NCBI GenBank assembly: GCA_002491605.1 | Contig: DKWG01000059.1 | Location: 1 to 40,671, forward strand | DNA length: 40,671 nt | Reading direction: 5' to 3' | Source: Ruminococcus sp. UBA7158 | GTDB lineage: Bacteria; Bacillota; Clostridia; Oscillospirales; Ruminococcaceae | Shown here: positions 17,232-25,004 of the stretch, piece after piece | How positions within the stretch are numbered: the first letter of the stretch is position 1 | Layout: each line of letters begins with the position of its first letter | The notes under the pieces: model-generated | What the model saw: the letters and a program-made list of their open reading frames with translations, nothing else | Told to the model about the DNA's origin: nothing | The model's database searches: none | Translations under genes and position numbers: made by a program

Positions 17232-17256
17232 CCATGCGGAATTGTATTTATATTGT

Positions 17257-19056
17257 TTACTTTACTGTCAAAACAGTTTTGATTTCCTTAAGCTCGGGAT
17301 TGACGTCAAGCTCTTCCGCAACGTCTAAGACAGGCTCGCCGTAAACGTCGAAGTGTACTCTTCTAATACCGCTTGATCTCGGACCGTAAACCCCGGGACG
17401 TGCGTGATAGGTGTTCCAAACCTTGCCGTCGTCATCGATGACGTATGCGTTGTGACCTGTTCCGAACTCGCCCTCAACGCTTCTTGAGGTGAAGGAAGGA
17501 TAATTGCTCTTAACCCAGTTTTCAGCGACGAGCGGGTCCTTGCCCTTTTCAAGTGTAATGAACGAAACGACATATGTTGAGTCGACAGCGGCACTTGAGA
17601 AGGAAAGCCAAACCTTGTCGTCTGTCAGAAGTGCAAACGGTCCCTCGTCGACAAAGGTGTGATTGTTGGCCCAGCCGTAGTCGGGCTTGGAAAGAACAAT
17701 CGGATCGCTTGCAAGCTTCCATGGGTCATTTGTATCGAGCCGGGCAAATAACAGCCAAGCACCCTGGTCTACAGGCACGAACTGACGCTGCGACCACGCA
17801 ACATAGTCCTTGCCCTCCCAGCGGAAGGTGGTCATATCAAGTGAAATAACCTTTCCTGCTTCGCAGAGCTCGCTGCCGTCCTTTTTGGTTATGCGCTTTG
17901 TGCGCGACCAGTCGTCCTTATTCATTGGGTCGCCGCCCTCACGCAAAACCATCAGATGGCTCTCTTCCCAGAAGAATTCTCCGGTTGTTGCAGCGTGGAA
18001 AATGTAAAGCCTGTCATTAATAATATGGAACTCAGGCGCCCATAAGAGCCCACGGATATCTTCATAGGTATTTGTATCAAGAATACACACTTCTTCTGCA
18101 TTGACAAGCTCGGGTATGCTGTCGGCACAGCGGATGTTGAGCGTGCGGTTGCCGTCGGCGTCGTTTGTTGCGATGAAGTAGTATTTTCCGTTCCACTTGC
18201 CGATGCACGGGTCGGCTCTGTCGGTAGCAACAGGGAATGCAAAGTGATCCTGATGAACGCTGCCCTTGATTTCGTATCTTCCCGGCTTTGAAAAATCAAC
18301 TGCGGACAAATCCCAATCCACACGCTTTTCATCGGTCGAGCCGTCGGTGTAGCGGGCAACTGCTTTGATGTCTGAAAGCTCGTCGGCGCTTGACGCTGTT
18401 ACCTCGGCAGGGAAGTCTATAGCAATATTTTTAGGAGTTGTAAGCTTATTGATGAGCTTTTCGGCGATATCGTCGGGGATTTCAATTTCGCAGCTTGAAT
18501 GTGCGCCTTCAATGTCAAGTCCTTCAAGCTCAGGCTTTTTAAGCTGACAGTTCGGGTCATTGTCGCAGACATTGACGGGCATACAGCTCAAGGAATAGAA
18601 ATCAGCACACTTTGCAGCCTTGTGAACGCCTTCGGTCATATAACAGATTTTATATGCCTGACCCTTTTCACAGAACTTGACTGCAACCTTTTCAACGTAT
18701 GTATCGCAGAGCTTTATGAGTCCCAGCTCGTCATAGTGCAAAAAGTCGGATGTAACAGCAGCTAAAACGCAGCCGCAGCTTTGCTCGTCCGGACTTCCGT
18801 CGGCGTTGGTTCTTATTGCAACAATGCCGTATTTACCGTCCTGAAGCTTGAAGGCAAAGGGAGCTTTTAAGGATTTAGCGTTCATTGTGCCGTCGGGGTT
18901 GTGTGTGACCTTTGCAAAGAAAACACCGGAGTTGTGATTGAGAGCCTTGTAGCCGTCGCCGCAGTCGATGGCAAGGTGCATACTGTATGCAAGCTTGGCA
19001 TCGTAAATGTCGGTATGCATCGGTTCTCTTGTGTAGATAAGAAGATTTTTGGACAT
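17257..19056 (-). CDS. Intracellular glycoside hydrolase family 43 with Ig-like insert
   Basis: Of the 599 residues, the C-terminal 270-599 are a GH43 five-bladed propeller. D282 (TDRADPCIG) is the likely general base, E342 (LLWAPEFH) lies in the conserved WAPE segment, and E471 (VDEGPFAL) is the likely acid. Residues about 205-268 (IDFPAEVTASS to GRYEIKGSV) look like a bacterial Ig-like (Big_4) module. The N-terminal 200 residues resemble extra propeller-like blades (MSKNLLIYTREP, SGVFFAKVTHNPDG) of unknown role. There is no signal peptide and Cys is abundant, so a cytoplasmic location is likely. Arabinofuranosidase or xylosidase activity is the family expectation. It is the first gene of a two-gene unit with GH31. 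Confidence 0.88.
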   Translation of the reverse strand: MSKNLLIYTREPMHTDIYDAKLAYSMHLAIDCGDGYKALNHNSGVFFAKVTHNPDGTMNAKSLKAPFAFKLQDGKYGIVAIRTNADGSPDEQSCGCVLAAVTSDFLHYDELGLIKLCDTYVEKVAVKFCEKGQAYKICYMTEGVHKAAKCADFYSLSCMPVNVCDNDPNCQLKKPELEGLDIEGAHSSCEIEIPDDIAEKLINKLTTPKNIAIDFPAEVTASSADELSDIKAVARYTDGSTDEKRVDWDLSAVDFSKPGRYEIKGSVHQDHFAFPVATDRADPCIGKWNGKYYFIATNDADGNRTLNIRCADSIPELVNAEEVCILDTNTYEDIRGLLWAPEFHIINDRLYIFHAATTGEFFWEESHLMVLREGGDPMNKDDWSRTKRITKKDGSELCEAGKVISLDMTTFRWEGKDYVAWSQRQFVPVDQGAWLLFARLDTNDPWKLASDPIVLSKPDYGWANNHTFVDEGPFALLTDDKVWLSFSSAAVDSTYVVSFITLEKGKDPLVAENWVKSNYPSFTSRSVEGEFGTGHNAYVIDDDGKVWNTYHARPGVYGPRSSGIRRVHFDVYGEPVLDVAEELDVNPELKEIKTVLTVK

Positions 19057-19500
19057 TGAGATAATCCTTTCATTTAGTTATATGATTTAATTTATAAATC
19101 TGCTTTATACCTTATAGAATAAGCTATAAGGTATCCTTTTTCAATGATAAATAATGATAATAATATTGATGTATAATGATTAATTCTTCGAATTTTATTG
19201 ATAATTTATAACATGATATATATGCTTATTATCAACGTGTATTTATCAAGGCTTGCGGTATACGAAAAGAAAATATTTAAATACAATTGAATCCGTTGCG
19301 GCTGTATCGGCAGTGATATGAAGATTGATTTATAGGATTATTCCGAGCTTAACAGTCTATGCAATTTCAAGTCCTGCGATTATGTCACGTTATGAAACGA
19401 AAATAATTTGACATTTATGAGGTTATACCGAACACAAAGGTCGGTTTTAAAGAAAGTTCTGCTTTTTTACTTTAAATCGCAAAATTTTTCTTTAAAAACT
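19057..19500. promoter_or_regulatory. Divergent AT-rich regulatory region between GH43 and the aro operon
   Basis: This non-coding stretch is very AT-rich, especially 19140-19225 with repeated tgataa motifs. On the GH43 side is the 26-base inverted repeat at 19108-19133. No convincing sigma-A promoter for the minus-strand GH43 could be fixed by eye. A weak hairpin, accga/tcggt, lies near 19427-19445. Confidence 0.5.
19108..19133. repeat. Inverted repeat in the GH43 5' region, possible operator
   Basis: taccttatag (19108-19117) and ctataaggta (19124-19133) are perfect 10-base arms around 6 bases. The repeat ends about 50 bases before the GH43 start. The geometry fits a dimeric regulator site. 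As RNA on the plus strand it is followed by TCCTTTTT, but no plus-strand gene precedes it. Confidence 0.5.
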
Positions 19501-19501
19501 A

Positions 19502-19530
19502 TTGACAAATGCGTTTAAGGTGATTATACT
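19502..19530 (+). promoter_or_regulatory. Sigma-A promoter of the aromatic amino acid operon
   Basis: A perfect TTGACA (19502-19507), a 17-base spacer and TATACT (19525-19530). The transcript would start near 19537, about 29 bases before the leader peptide start codon. Confidence 0.85.
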
Positions 19531-19565
19531 AACATAAGATGTTAAATAAACAGGAGATTTGCTAT

Positions 19566-19625
19566 ATGTTAAGAGCTTATTTTTACAACGCATATTACTT
19601 TTACTTTACCCAGCTACAGTTCTGA
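19566..19625 (+). CDS. Phe/Tyr-rich leader peptide of the aro operon attenuator
   Basis: A 19-codon ORF encodes MLRAYFYNAYYFYFTQLQF. Nine of 19 residues are aromatic (five Tyr, four Phe), with five in a row at positions 10-14, and none is Trp. AGGAG at 19552-19556, 9 bases before the ATG, is a good ribosome site. It lies just behind a near-consensus promoter and just before a strong terminator that precedes the shikimate/Phe/Tyr genes. This is the layout of an attenuation leader peptide in which scarcity of charged tRNA-Phe or tRNA-Tyr stalls the ribosome. The peptide itself is probably without function. I know of no gene symbol for it in Firmicutes. Confidence 0.9.
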   Translation: MLRAYFYNAYYFYFTQLQF

Positions 19626-19706
19626 TGTAAAGTGATTTGTGTTGCAAAAATGAACTTTAAGTTTTAGTTTATCGGCTGCACAGGTTGCTTGTGCGGCTTT
19701 TTATTT
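19601..19706 (+). promoter_or_regulatory. Transcription attenuator: competing helices and intrinsic terminator
   Basis: The terminator is 19675-19684 with 19688-19697 (10 pairs, two G-U, 3-base loop), followed by TTTTTATTTT. A protector helix pairs 19601-19609 (within the Phe-Tyr-Phe-Thr codons) with 19627-19635, extended by cag/ctg at 19611-19613 and 19622-19624. A possible antiterminator pairs 19635-19645 (atttgtgttgc) with 19675-19685, with one mismatch and three G-U pairs. A ribosome stalled on codons 10-14 would block the protector helix. One at the stop codon (19623-19625) would cover the start of the antiterminator strand. All pairings were read by eye; no energies were computed. Confidence 0.75.
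19675..19706 (+). terminator. Attenuator terminator before aroF
   Basis: A G+C-rich stem (ggctgcacag... closing with ...cttgtgcggc) and a nine-of-ten T tail lie 45 bases before the aroF start and after the leader peptide stop. No complete gene other than the leader peptide precedes it on this transcript. Confidence 0.88.
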
Positions 19707-19750
19707 TAGATTAAAAAATGTAAATGCAATTTGAAAGGAATGTTTTTAAT

Positions 19751-20752
19751 ATGGTAGTAGCTTTAAAGAAAAACGTCAGTGAAGAAAGAAGACAGCAGCT
19801 TATCAGCTGGCTTAAGGGAATGGGAATAGGCGTTCACATTTCCGAGGGAGAGTTCAACACTGTTATCGGACTTATCGGTGACACATCAAAGGTCGATAGG
19901 GATCTTATTGAAAGTCTTGATATCGTTGAGTCGGTAACAAGGGTTTCGGAGTCGTTTAAGTGCTGCAACAGAAAATTCCACCCCGAGGATACTGTTATCG
20001 ACGTCAAGGGTGTTAAGATAGGCGGAGGAAACTTCTGCATGATGGCAGGACCTTGCTCGGTTGAAACCGAGGAGCAGATAGTAGGCATTGCAAAGGCTGT
20101 TAAGGCGGCAGGCGCAAATATGCTCAGAGGCGGAGCCTTCAAGCCGAGAACCTCACCGTATGACTTCCAAGGCTTAAAGGGAACAGGAATTGAGCTTTTA
20201 AAGATTGCCAGCAAGGAAACAGGCTTGCCTATCGTTTCAGAAATTATGAGCATAACCGATTTGCCGCTGTTTGAGGATATCGACGTTTTGCAGGTCGGTG
20301 CAAGAAATATGCAAAACTTCGACCTTTTGCGTGAGCTTGGAAGAACCAACAAACCAATACTATTAAAAAGAGGACTTGCAAACACACTCAAGGAGCTTTT
20401 GATGAGCGCTGAATACATCATGGCAAGCGGTAATGAAAACATCATGCTCTGCGAAAGAGGAATAAGAACCTACAGCGACTACACAAGAAACACTATGGAT
20501 ATCTCGGCAATCCCGATGCTCCATGAGCTTTCACATCTGCCGGTTATAGCCGACCCCAGCCACGCTACAGGTATGGCAAGGCTTGTTGAGCCTATGGCTT
20601 TAGCGTCAGCTGCTGCCGGTGCAGACGGACTTATTATCGAGGTTCACAACGACCCGATGCACGCACTTTGCGACGGTGCGCAGTCGCTTCGCCCCGAGGA
20701 CTATGCTAAGCTTTCTGCAAAGATTGACGCTGTCAGAAAGGCGGCACTTTAA
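19751..20752 (+). CDS. aroF: 3-deoxy-7-phosphoheptulonate (DAHP) synthase
   Basis: It condenses phosphoenolpyruvate and erythrose-4-phosphate, the first shikimate step. Residues 1-70 form the ferredoxin-like N-terminal domain known in this type (Thermotoga-like) to mediate Tyr/Phe feedback. The barrel carries MMAGPCSVE, RGGAFKPRTSPYDFQG, QVGARNMQNF, LLKRGL, CERGIRTY and DPSHATG. I start at the ATG at 19751 (MVVALKKNV, 333 residues), with GAAAGGA about 11 bases upstream; an in-frame ATG at 19724 lies before the ribosome site. The stop codon abuts the tyrA ATG directly. First structural gene after the attenuator. Confidence 0.96.
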   Translation: MVVALKKNVSEERRQQLISWLKGMGIGVHISEGEFNTVIGLIGDTSKVDRDLIESLDIVESVTRVSESFKCCNRKFHPEDTVIDVKGVKIGGGNFCMMAGPCSVETEEQIVGIAKAVKAAGANMLRGGAFKPRTSPYDFQGLKGTGIELLKIASKETGLPIVSEIMSITDLPLFEDIDVLQVGARNMQNFDLLRELGRTNKPILLKRGLANTLKELLMSAEYIMASGNENIMLCERGIRTYSDYTRNTMDISAIPMLHELSHLPVIADPSHATGMARLVEPMALASAAAGADGLIIEVHNDPMHALCDGAQSLRPEDYAKLSAKIDAVRKAAL

Positions 20753-21586
20753 ATGACAGTCGGAATAGTCGGCTTGGGACTTATAGGCGGTTCATTTGCC
20801 AAGGCTTATAAAAAGGCAGGACATGAGGTTTTAGCCTTTGATATTGATAAATCCTCACTTGAATTTGCAAAAATATCGCTTGTCTGCGACGGCGAGCTTA
20901 ACGAGGACAATATATCCGCCTGCGACATAATTTTAATATCCGTTTACCCCAAGGCTGCGGCTGAATATATGAATGAGATGGGCAGATATATCGGCAAAAA
21001 GCCGATAGTTATAGACTGCTGCGGAACAAAAAGGCTTGTTTGCCGAGCAGGCTTTGAAGCTGCCGAAAAGTATGGTTTTACCTACCTCGGCGGTCACCCG
21101 ATGGCAGGAACACATTTTTCGGGTCTTAAATACTCAAGAGCTGATATGTTTGTCGGTGCGCCGATGGTTATTGTCCCTCCCGATTTCAACGACATCATGC
21201 TTTTGAGCAGAGTTAAGGAGCTTTTAGCTCCTGCCGGATTCGGTCATATATCCGTCACTACAGCCGAAAAGCACGACGAGATGATTGCTTTCACATCCCA
21301 GCTCGCCCATGTTGTGTCAAACGCATACATTAAAAGTCCGACAGCAGGAGCGCACAAGGGCTTTTCAGCCGGAAGCTATAAGGATATGACTCGTGTTGCA
21401 TGGCTTAATCCCAAAATGTGGGCTGAGCTGTTCATAGAAAACAAGGATTACCTTGAAAATGAGCTTGATATATTGATAAATAGCTTAAATGAATATAAAG
21501 AAGCGATTAAAAACAGCGATATTGAAACGCTGGAGCGTATTTTACTGGAAGGAAAGCAAAGAAAAGAGGAGGTCGACGGAAAATGA
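20753..21586 (+). CDS. tyrA: Prephenate dehydrogenase
   Basis: It oxidatively decarboxylates prephenate to 4-hydroxyphenylpyruvate on the way to tyrosine. TVGIVGLGLIGGSFAKAYKKAG is the NAD(P)-binding Rossmann start. GGHPMAGTHFSGL holds the conserved catalytic-site His, and FTSQLAHVVSNAY follows in the helical domain. At 277 residues it lacks the C-terminal ACT domain that confers Tyr inhibition on many Firmicute homologues. Control may therefore rest on the leader and on DAHP synthase. Its ATG follows the aroF stop with no gap, and its end overlaps aroB by four bases (ATGA). Confidence 0.95.
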   Translation: MTVGIVGLGLIGGSFAKAYKKAGHEVLAFDIDKSSLEFAKISLVCDGELNEDNISACDIILISVYPKAAAEYMNEMGRYIGKKPIVIDCCGTKRLVCRAGFEAAEKYGFTYLGGHPMAGTHFSGLKYSRADMFVGAPMVIVPPDFNDIMLLSRVKELLAPAGFGHISVTTAEKHDEMIAFTSQLAHVVSNAYIKSPTAGAHKGFSAGSYKDMTRVAWLNPKMWAELFIENKDYLENELDILINSLNEYKEAIKNSDIETLERILLEGKQRKEEVDGK

Positions 21587-22641
21587 CGGTCATTGAGGTT
21601 TCAGCTTCAAAAAACTATCAGGTTTTAATATCCGAAGGACTTCTTGGCTCAAGCGGCGAGCTGATTTCAGGGCTTGTCAAGGGCAAAACCGCAGTTATAG
21701 TGTCCGATGACAATGTTTTTCCTCTTTACGGCGAAAGAGTTAAGAATTCTTTAGAAAAATCCGGCTTTGCGGTGATGAGCTTTGTTTTTCCTCACGGCGA
21801 AAAGTCAAAGAGCATGGCGGTATACACAGAGCTTTTAGAGTTTTTACTCTCCAATAGGCTTACAAGGAGCGACTTTTTGGTTGCGCTCGGCGGGGGAGTA
21901 GTCGGCGACCTGACAGGCTTTGCCGCCGCAACCTATCAGAGGGGAATAGGCTTTATTCAGATTCCGACAACCCTTTTGGCGATGGTCGATTCCTCTGTAG
22001 GCGGAAAAACCGCTGTCAATTTAGAAAACGGAAAGAATCAGGTTGGGGCGTTTTATCAGCCGTCACTGGTTATATGTGACCCGAACGTTTTGTCAACACT
22101 TCCTAAAGATGAATTTCTCTGCGGCTGTGCCGAGGTTATAAAGTATGCGGTTTTATTCAGCGAGGAATTTTTCGGGGAGCTTATGAATACTCCTGTTGAG
22201 AATCAGCTTGAGCACGTTATAAAAACGTGTGTGACCATGAAGCGTGATATAGTTAAATCGGATGAGTTTGATTTGGGTCTGAGAATGCTTTTAAATCTTG
22301 GACACACAGTAGGACACGCCGTTGAAGCCTGCTCAAGGTTCACGGTTTTGCACGGTCAGGCAGTGGCAATAGGTATGTGCGTTATTGCAAGAAGTGCAGT
22401 CAAACGGGGATATTTATCGAATGATGACGCACAAAGAATAGTTTCCCTGATTGAAAAATACTCACTTCCCACCATGGCTGAATATCCTATAGACGATATG
22501 TTTTCGGCGGCTCTTTCCGACAAAAAAGCTTCATCAAAGGATATAACAATTATAGTGCCGAGAAAAATCGGAGAGTGCGAGCTTGTTAAGATTAAAAAGT
22601 CCGAGCTTATTGATTGGATGAAGGACGGTGGGGTAAAGTGA
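21583..22641 (+). CDS. aroB: 3-dehydroquinate synthase
   Basis: Second shikimate step, cyclising DAHP to 3-dehydroquinate with NAD and a divalent metal. The 352 residues contain the NAD-binding GGGVVGDLTGFAAATYQRGI, the segment PTTLLAMVDSSVGGKTAVN, and metal ligands in CAEVIKYAV, NLGHTVGHAVE and VLHGQAVAIGM. The ATG overlaps the tyrA stop as ATGA and lies behind GAGGTCG. Its own stop overlaps the aroA start. Such overlaps suggest translational coupling. Confidence 0.97.
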   Translation: MTVIEVSASKNYQVLISEGLLGSSGELISGLVKGKTAVIVSDDNVFPLYGERVKNSLEKSGFAVMSFVFPHGEKSKSMAVYTELLEFLLSNRLTRSDFLVALGGGVVGDLTGFAAATYQRGIGFIQIPTTLLAMVDSSVGGKTAVNLENGKNQVGAFYQPSLVICDPNVLSTLPKDEFLCGCAEVIKYAVLFSEEFFGELMNTPVENQLEHVIKTCVTMKRDIVKSDEFDLGLRMLLNLGHTVGHAVEACSRFTVLHGQAVAIGMCVIARSAVKRGYLSNDDAQRIVSLIEKYSLPTMAEYPIDDMFSAALSDKKASSKDITIIVPRKIGECELVKIKKSELIDWMKDGGVK

Positions 22642-23897
22642 CTGTAACTATTCCCCACGGCTCAAGAAGCGGACTTATCTTAGCTCCGGCTTCAAAATCC
22701 TTTGCCCACAGAGCGGTCATAGCGGCGGCACTGTCGGACGAAAGCTCAGTTATCATATGCGACGGCATTTCAAAGGACATCAAAGCGACAATTTCCTGTA
22801 TGAATTCGGCAGGAGCTGATATAAGAGTAAACGGCAGCAGAATCGAGGTCAACCCGATAAAAAAAACTGTTGATAAATGCGCTCCCGACTGCGGTGAAAG
22901 CGGTTCAACGCTTCGCTTCTTGCTCCCTGTTTTCGGAGCACTGGGAATAAACGCCGAGTTTTTGCCGAGGGGCAGGCTTTACGATAGACCTCTTTGTCCG
23001 CTGGACGAGGTTTTGGCAAGCTACGGAGTAACGGTAAACAAGCGTGACGGCAGAGTTATCTGCCAAGGTCAGCTTAAAAGCGGCGAGTATAAAATTTCAG
23101 GCGACGTTTCAAGTCAGTATATATCAGGGCTATTAATGGCTTTGCCGTTGCTCGAAGGCGATTCAACGCTTGAAATTATCGGCAGAATCCAGTCTGAAAG
23201 CTATATAAGGATGACTGAGGACGTTTTAAAGAGCGCCGGGATAGTGTTTGATAAATGCGGCAATGTATATAAAATTTTCGGAAGTCAAAAGCCGAGGATG
23301 AGCAGTGAGTTTAAAGTCGAGGGCGACTATTCAAATGCTGCCTTCTTTATGTGTATGGGTGCAATGAGCGAAAAAGGAGTTACAGTTTCGGGACTTAATT
23401 TATCCTCATCTCAGGGTGACAAAGCTGTTATCGAAATATTAAAAAGGATGGGCGCCGATATTGCTTTCGGTTCAGGCTCGGTAACAGTGAAAAAGAACTG
23501 CCTTTTAGGCACTACAATCGACGCTTCGCAGATTCCCGACCTCATACCGACCTTATGCGCATTAGCGTGCGTTTGCGAAGGACAGACGGTTGTTATAAAC
23601 GGCGAAAGGCTTAAGATAAAAGAATCCGACAGGATTTTGTCAACCTGCCGAATGCTCAGTAATCTCGGTGCAGACATCACTCCGACAGACGACGGAATGA
23701 TAATCAACGGCAAGGCGAAGTTAAAAGGCGGAACAGTCGATTCGTTTAATGACCATAGAATTGCAATGTCTGCGGCTGTTGCGTCTTGCTCGTGTGACGG
23801 CGACGTTACGGTAAACGGTGCAGAGTGCGTCGAAAAGTCTTACCCTGAGTTTTGGAATGACTTTTCAAGTCTTGAAATTGAAACGGAGGAAGCTTAA
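22638..23897 (+). CDS. aroA: 3-phosphoshikimate 1-carboxyvinyltransferase (EPSP synthase)
   Basis: Sixth shikimate step, transferring enolpyruvate from PEP to shikimate-3-phosphate. Landmarks are APASKSFAHRAVIAAAL, CGESGSTLRFLLP, SSQYISGLLMALPLL, EGDYSNAAFFM, KESDRILSTC and FNDHRIAMSAAVA. I start it at the GTG at 22638, which overlaps the aroB stop as GTGA and gives the normal beginning VTVTIPHGS. It has a GGTGGGG ribosome site and mirrors the tyrA/aroB junction. An in-frame ATG at 22614 would extend it eight residues into aroB. Length is 419 residues, as usual. Confidence 0.95.
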   Translation: MTVTIPHGSRSGLILAPASKSFAHRAVIAAALSDESSVIICDGISKDIKATISCMNSAGADIRVNGSRIEVNPIKKTVDKCAPDCGESGSTLRFLLPVFGALGINAEFLPRGRLYDRPLCPLDEVLASYGVTVNKRDGRVICQGQLKSGEYKISGDVSSQYISGLLMALPLLEGDSTLEIIGRIQSESYIRMTEDVLKSAGIVFDKCGNVYKIFGSQKPRMSSEFKVEGDYSNAAFFMCMGAMSEKGVTVSGLNLSSSQGDKAVIEILKRMGADIAFGSGSVTVKKNCLLGTTIDASQIPDLIPTLCALACVCEGQTVVINGERLKIKESDRILSTCRMLSNLGADITPTDDGMIINGKAKLKGGTVDSFNDHRIAMSAAVASCSCDGDVTVNGAECVEKSYPEFWNDFSSLEIETEEA

Positions 23898-23898
23898 A

Positions 23899-24969
23899 AT
23901 GAGCAGCAACTATGGCGAAAATATCAGGCTGACGATTTTCGGTCAGTCTCATTCACCGGCGATAGGCATGACCTTAGAGGGGCTTCCCGCTGGATGCAAA
24001 ATAGACGAGGATCAGCTTATAAGGTTTTTAAAGCGCCGTGCGCCGGGTCAGAACAGCTATTCGACACAGCGCAGGGAGGCGGACGCTCCCGAATTTTTGT
24101 GCGGAGTTAAAAACGGCTTCACCTGCGGAACTCCGTTAACAGCTATTATAAGAAACACCGATCAGCATTCAAAGGACTACAGCAACTTAGCGGTTCTGCC
24201 CCGTCCGGGTCACGCCGACTACACCGCACAGGTTAAATACTTCGGCTATCAGGATTACGCAGGCGGAGGTCACTTTTCCGGACGATTGACTGCTCCTTTG
24301 TGCATAGCCGGTGGAGTAATTCTACAGCAGCTAAAAAAAGAGGGCATAAGTATATTGACAAGAATCAGTTCAATAGCTGATGTGTGTGACGAAGGCGAGC
24401 TCAATGCTCCGACATCCGAAAAGGCATTCCCGACCGTCAGCGATGAGATGGGTCAGAAAATGATCGAGCGCATCGCTGAAGCGAAGTCCGACGGCGATTC
24501 AGTCGGCGGTGTTATTGAGTGCAAAATCTTAGGCTTGCCGGCAGGACTGGGTGACCCCATGTTTGACGGCATGGAGCAAAGAATAGCTTCAATAGTTTTC
24601 AGCATTCCTGCCGTTAAGGGTCTTGAATTTGGCTTGGGCTTTGAATGCGCAAGGATAACGGGAAGCGAAAATAACGATGAATTTGCCGTTGAAGGCGGCA
24701 GAATCGTCACCAAAACCAATAATTGCGGCGGTATTCTCGGAGGAATAACCAACGGTATGCCGCTCACCTTTAAAGCGGCGTTTAAGCCCACACCGTCAAT
24801 CGGCAAGGCTCAGCAAAGCGTTAATTTGACTTCTTCTGTCGAAGAAGAGCTGATTATCAAGGGCAGACACGACCCGTGCATTGTCCCAAGAGCAGTGCCG
24901 TGCATAGAGGCAGCAGCTGCAATAGCTGTATACGATGCTATGCTTTCAAGAAAAAAAGAGATTAAATAG
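23899..24969 (+). CDS. aroC: Chorismate synthase
   Basis: Last shikimate step: FMN-dependent elimination converting EPSP to chorismate. Typical segments are NIRLTIFGQSHSPAIGMTLEG, RRAPGQNSYSTQRREADAPE, RPGHADYTAQVKY, GGGHFSGRLTAPL, GGILGGITNGMP and GRHDPCIVPRAVP. The ATG at 23899 is one base beyond the aroA stop, preceded by GGAGGA. Upstream in-frame codons lie inside aroA and are not used. Length is 356 residues. Confidence 0.96.
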   Translation: MSSNYGENIRLTIFGQSHSPAIGMTLEGLPAGCKIDEDQLIRFLKRRAPGQNSYSTQRREADAPEFLCGVKNGFTCGTPLTAIIRNTDQHSKDYSNLAVLPRPGHADYTAQVKYFGYQDYAGGGHFSGRLTAPLCIAGGVILQQLKKEGISILTRISSIADVCDEGELNAPTSEKAFPTVSDEMGQKMIERIAEAKSDGDSVGGVIECKILGLPAGLGDPMFDGMEQRIASIVFSIPAVKGLEFGLGFECARITGSENNDEFAVEGGRIVTKTNNCGGILGGITNGMPLTFKAAFKPTPSIGKAQQSVNLTSSVEEELIIKGRHDPCIVPRAVPCIEAAAAIAVYDAMLSRKKEIK

Positions 24970-25004
24970 GCCGTTTGTGCTATGAAAAAGAGAGGTTTTT
25001 TATT

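Noticed and set aside
19408..19436. TTGACA at 19408-19413 as a second aro promoter
   Set aside because: The only -10-like sequence (TTATAC at 19423) is 9 bases away, too close for sigma-A.
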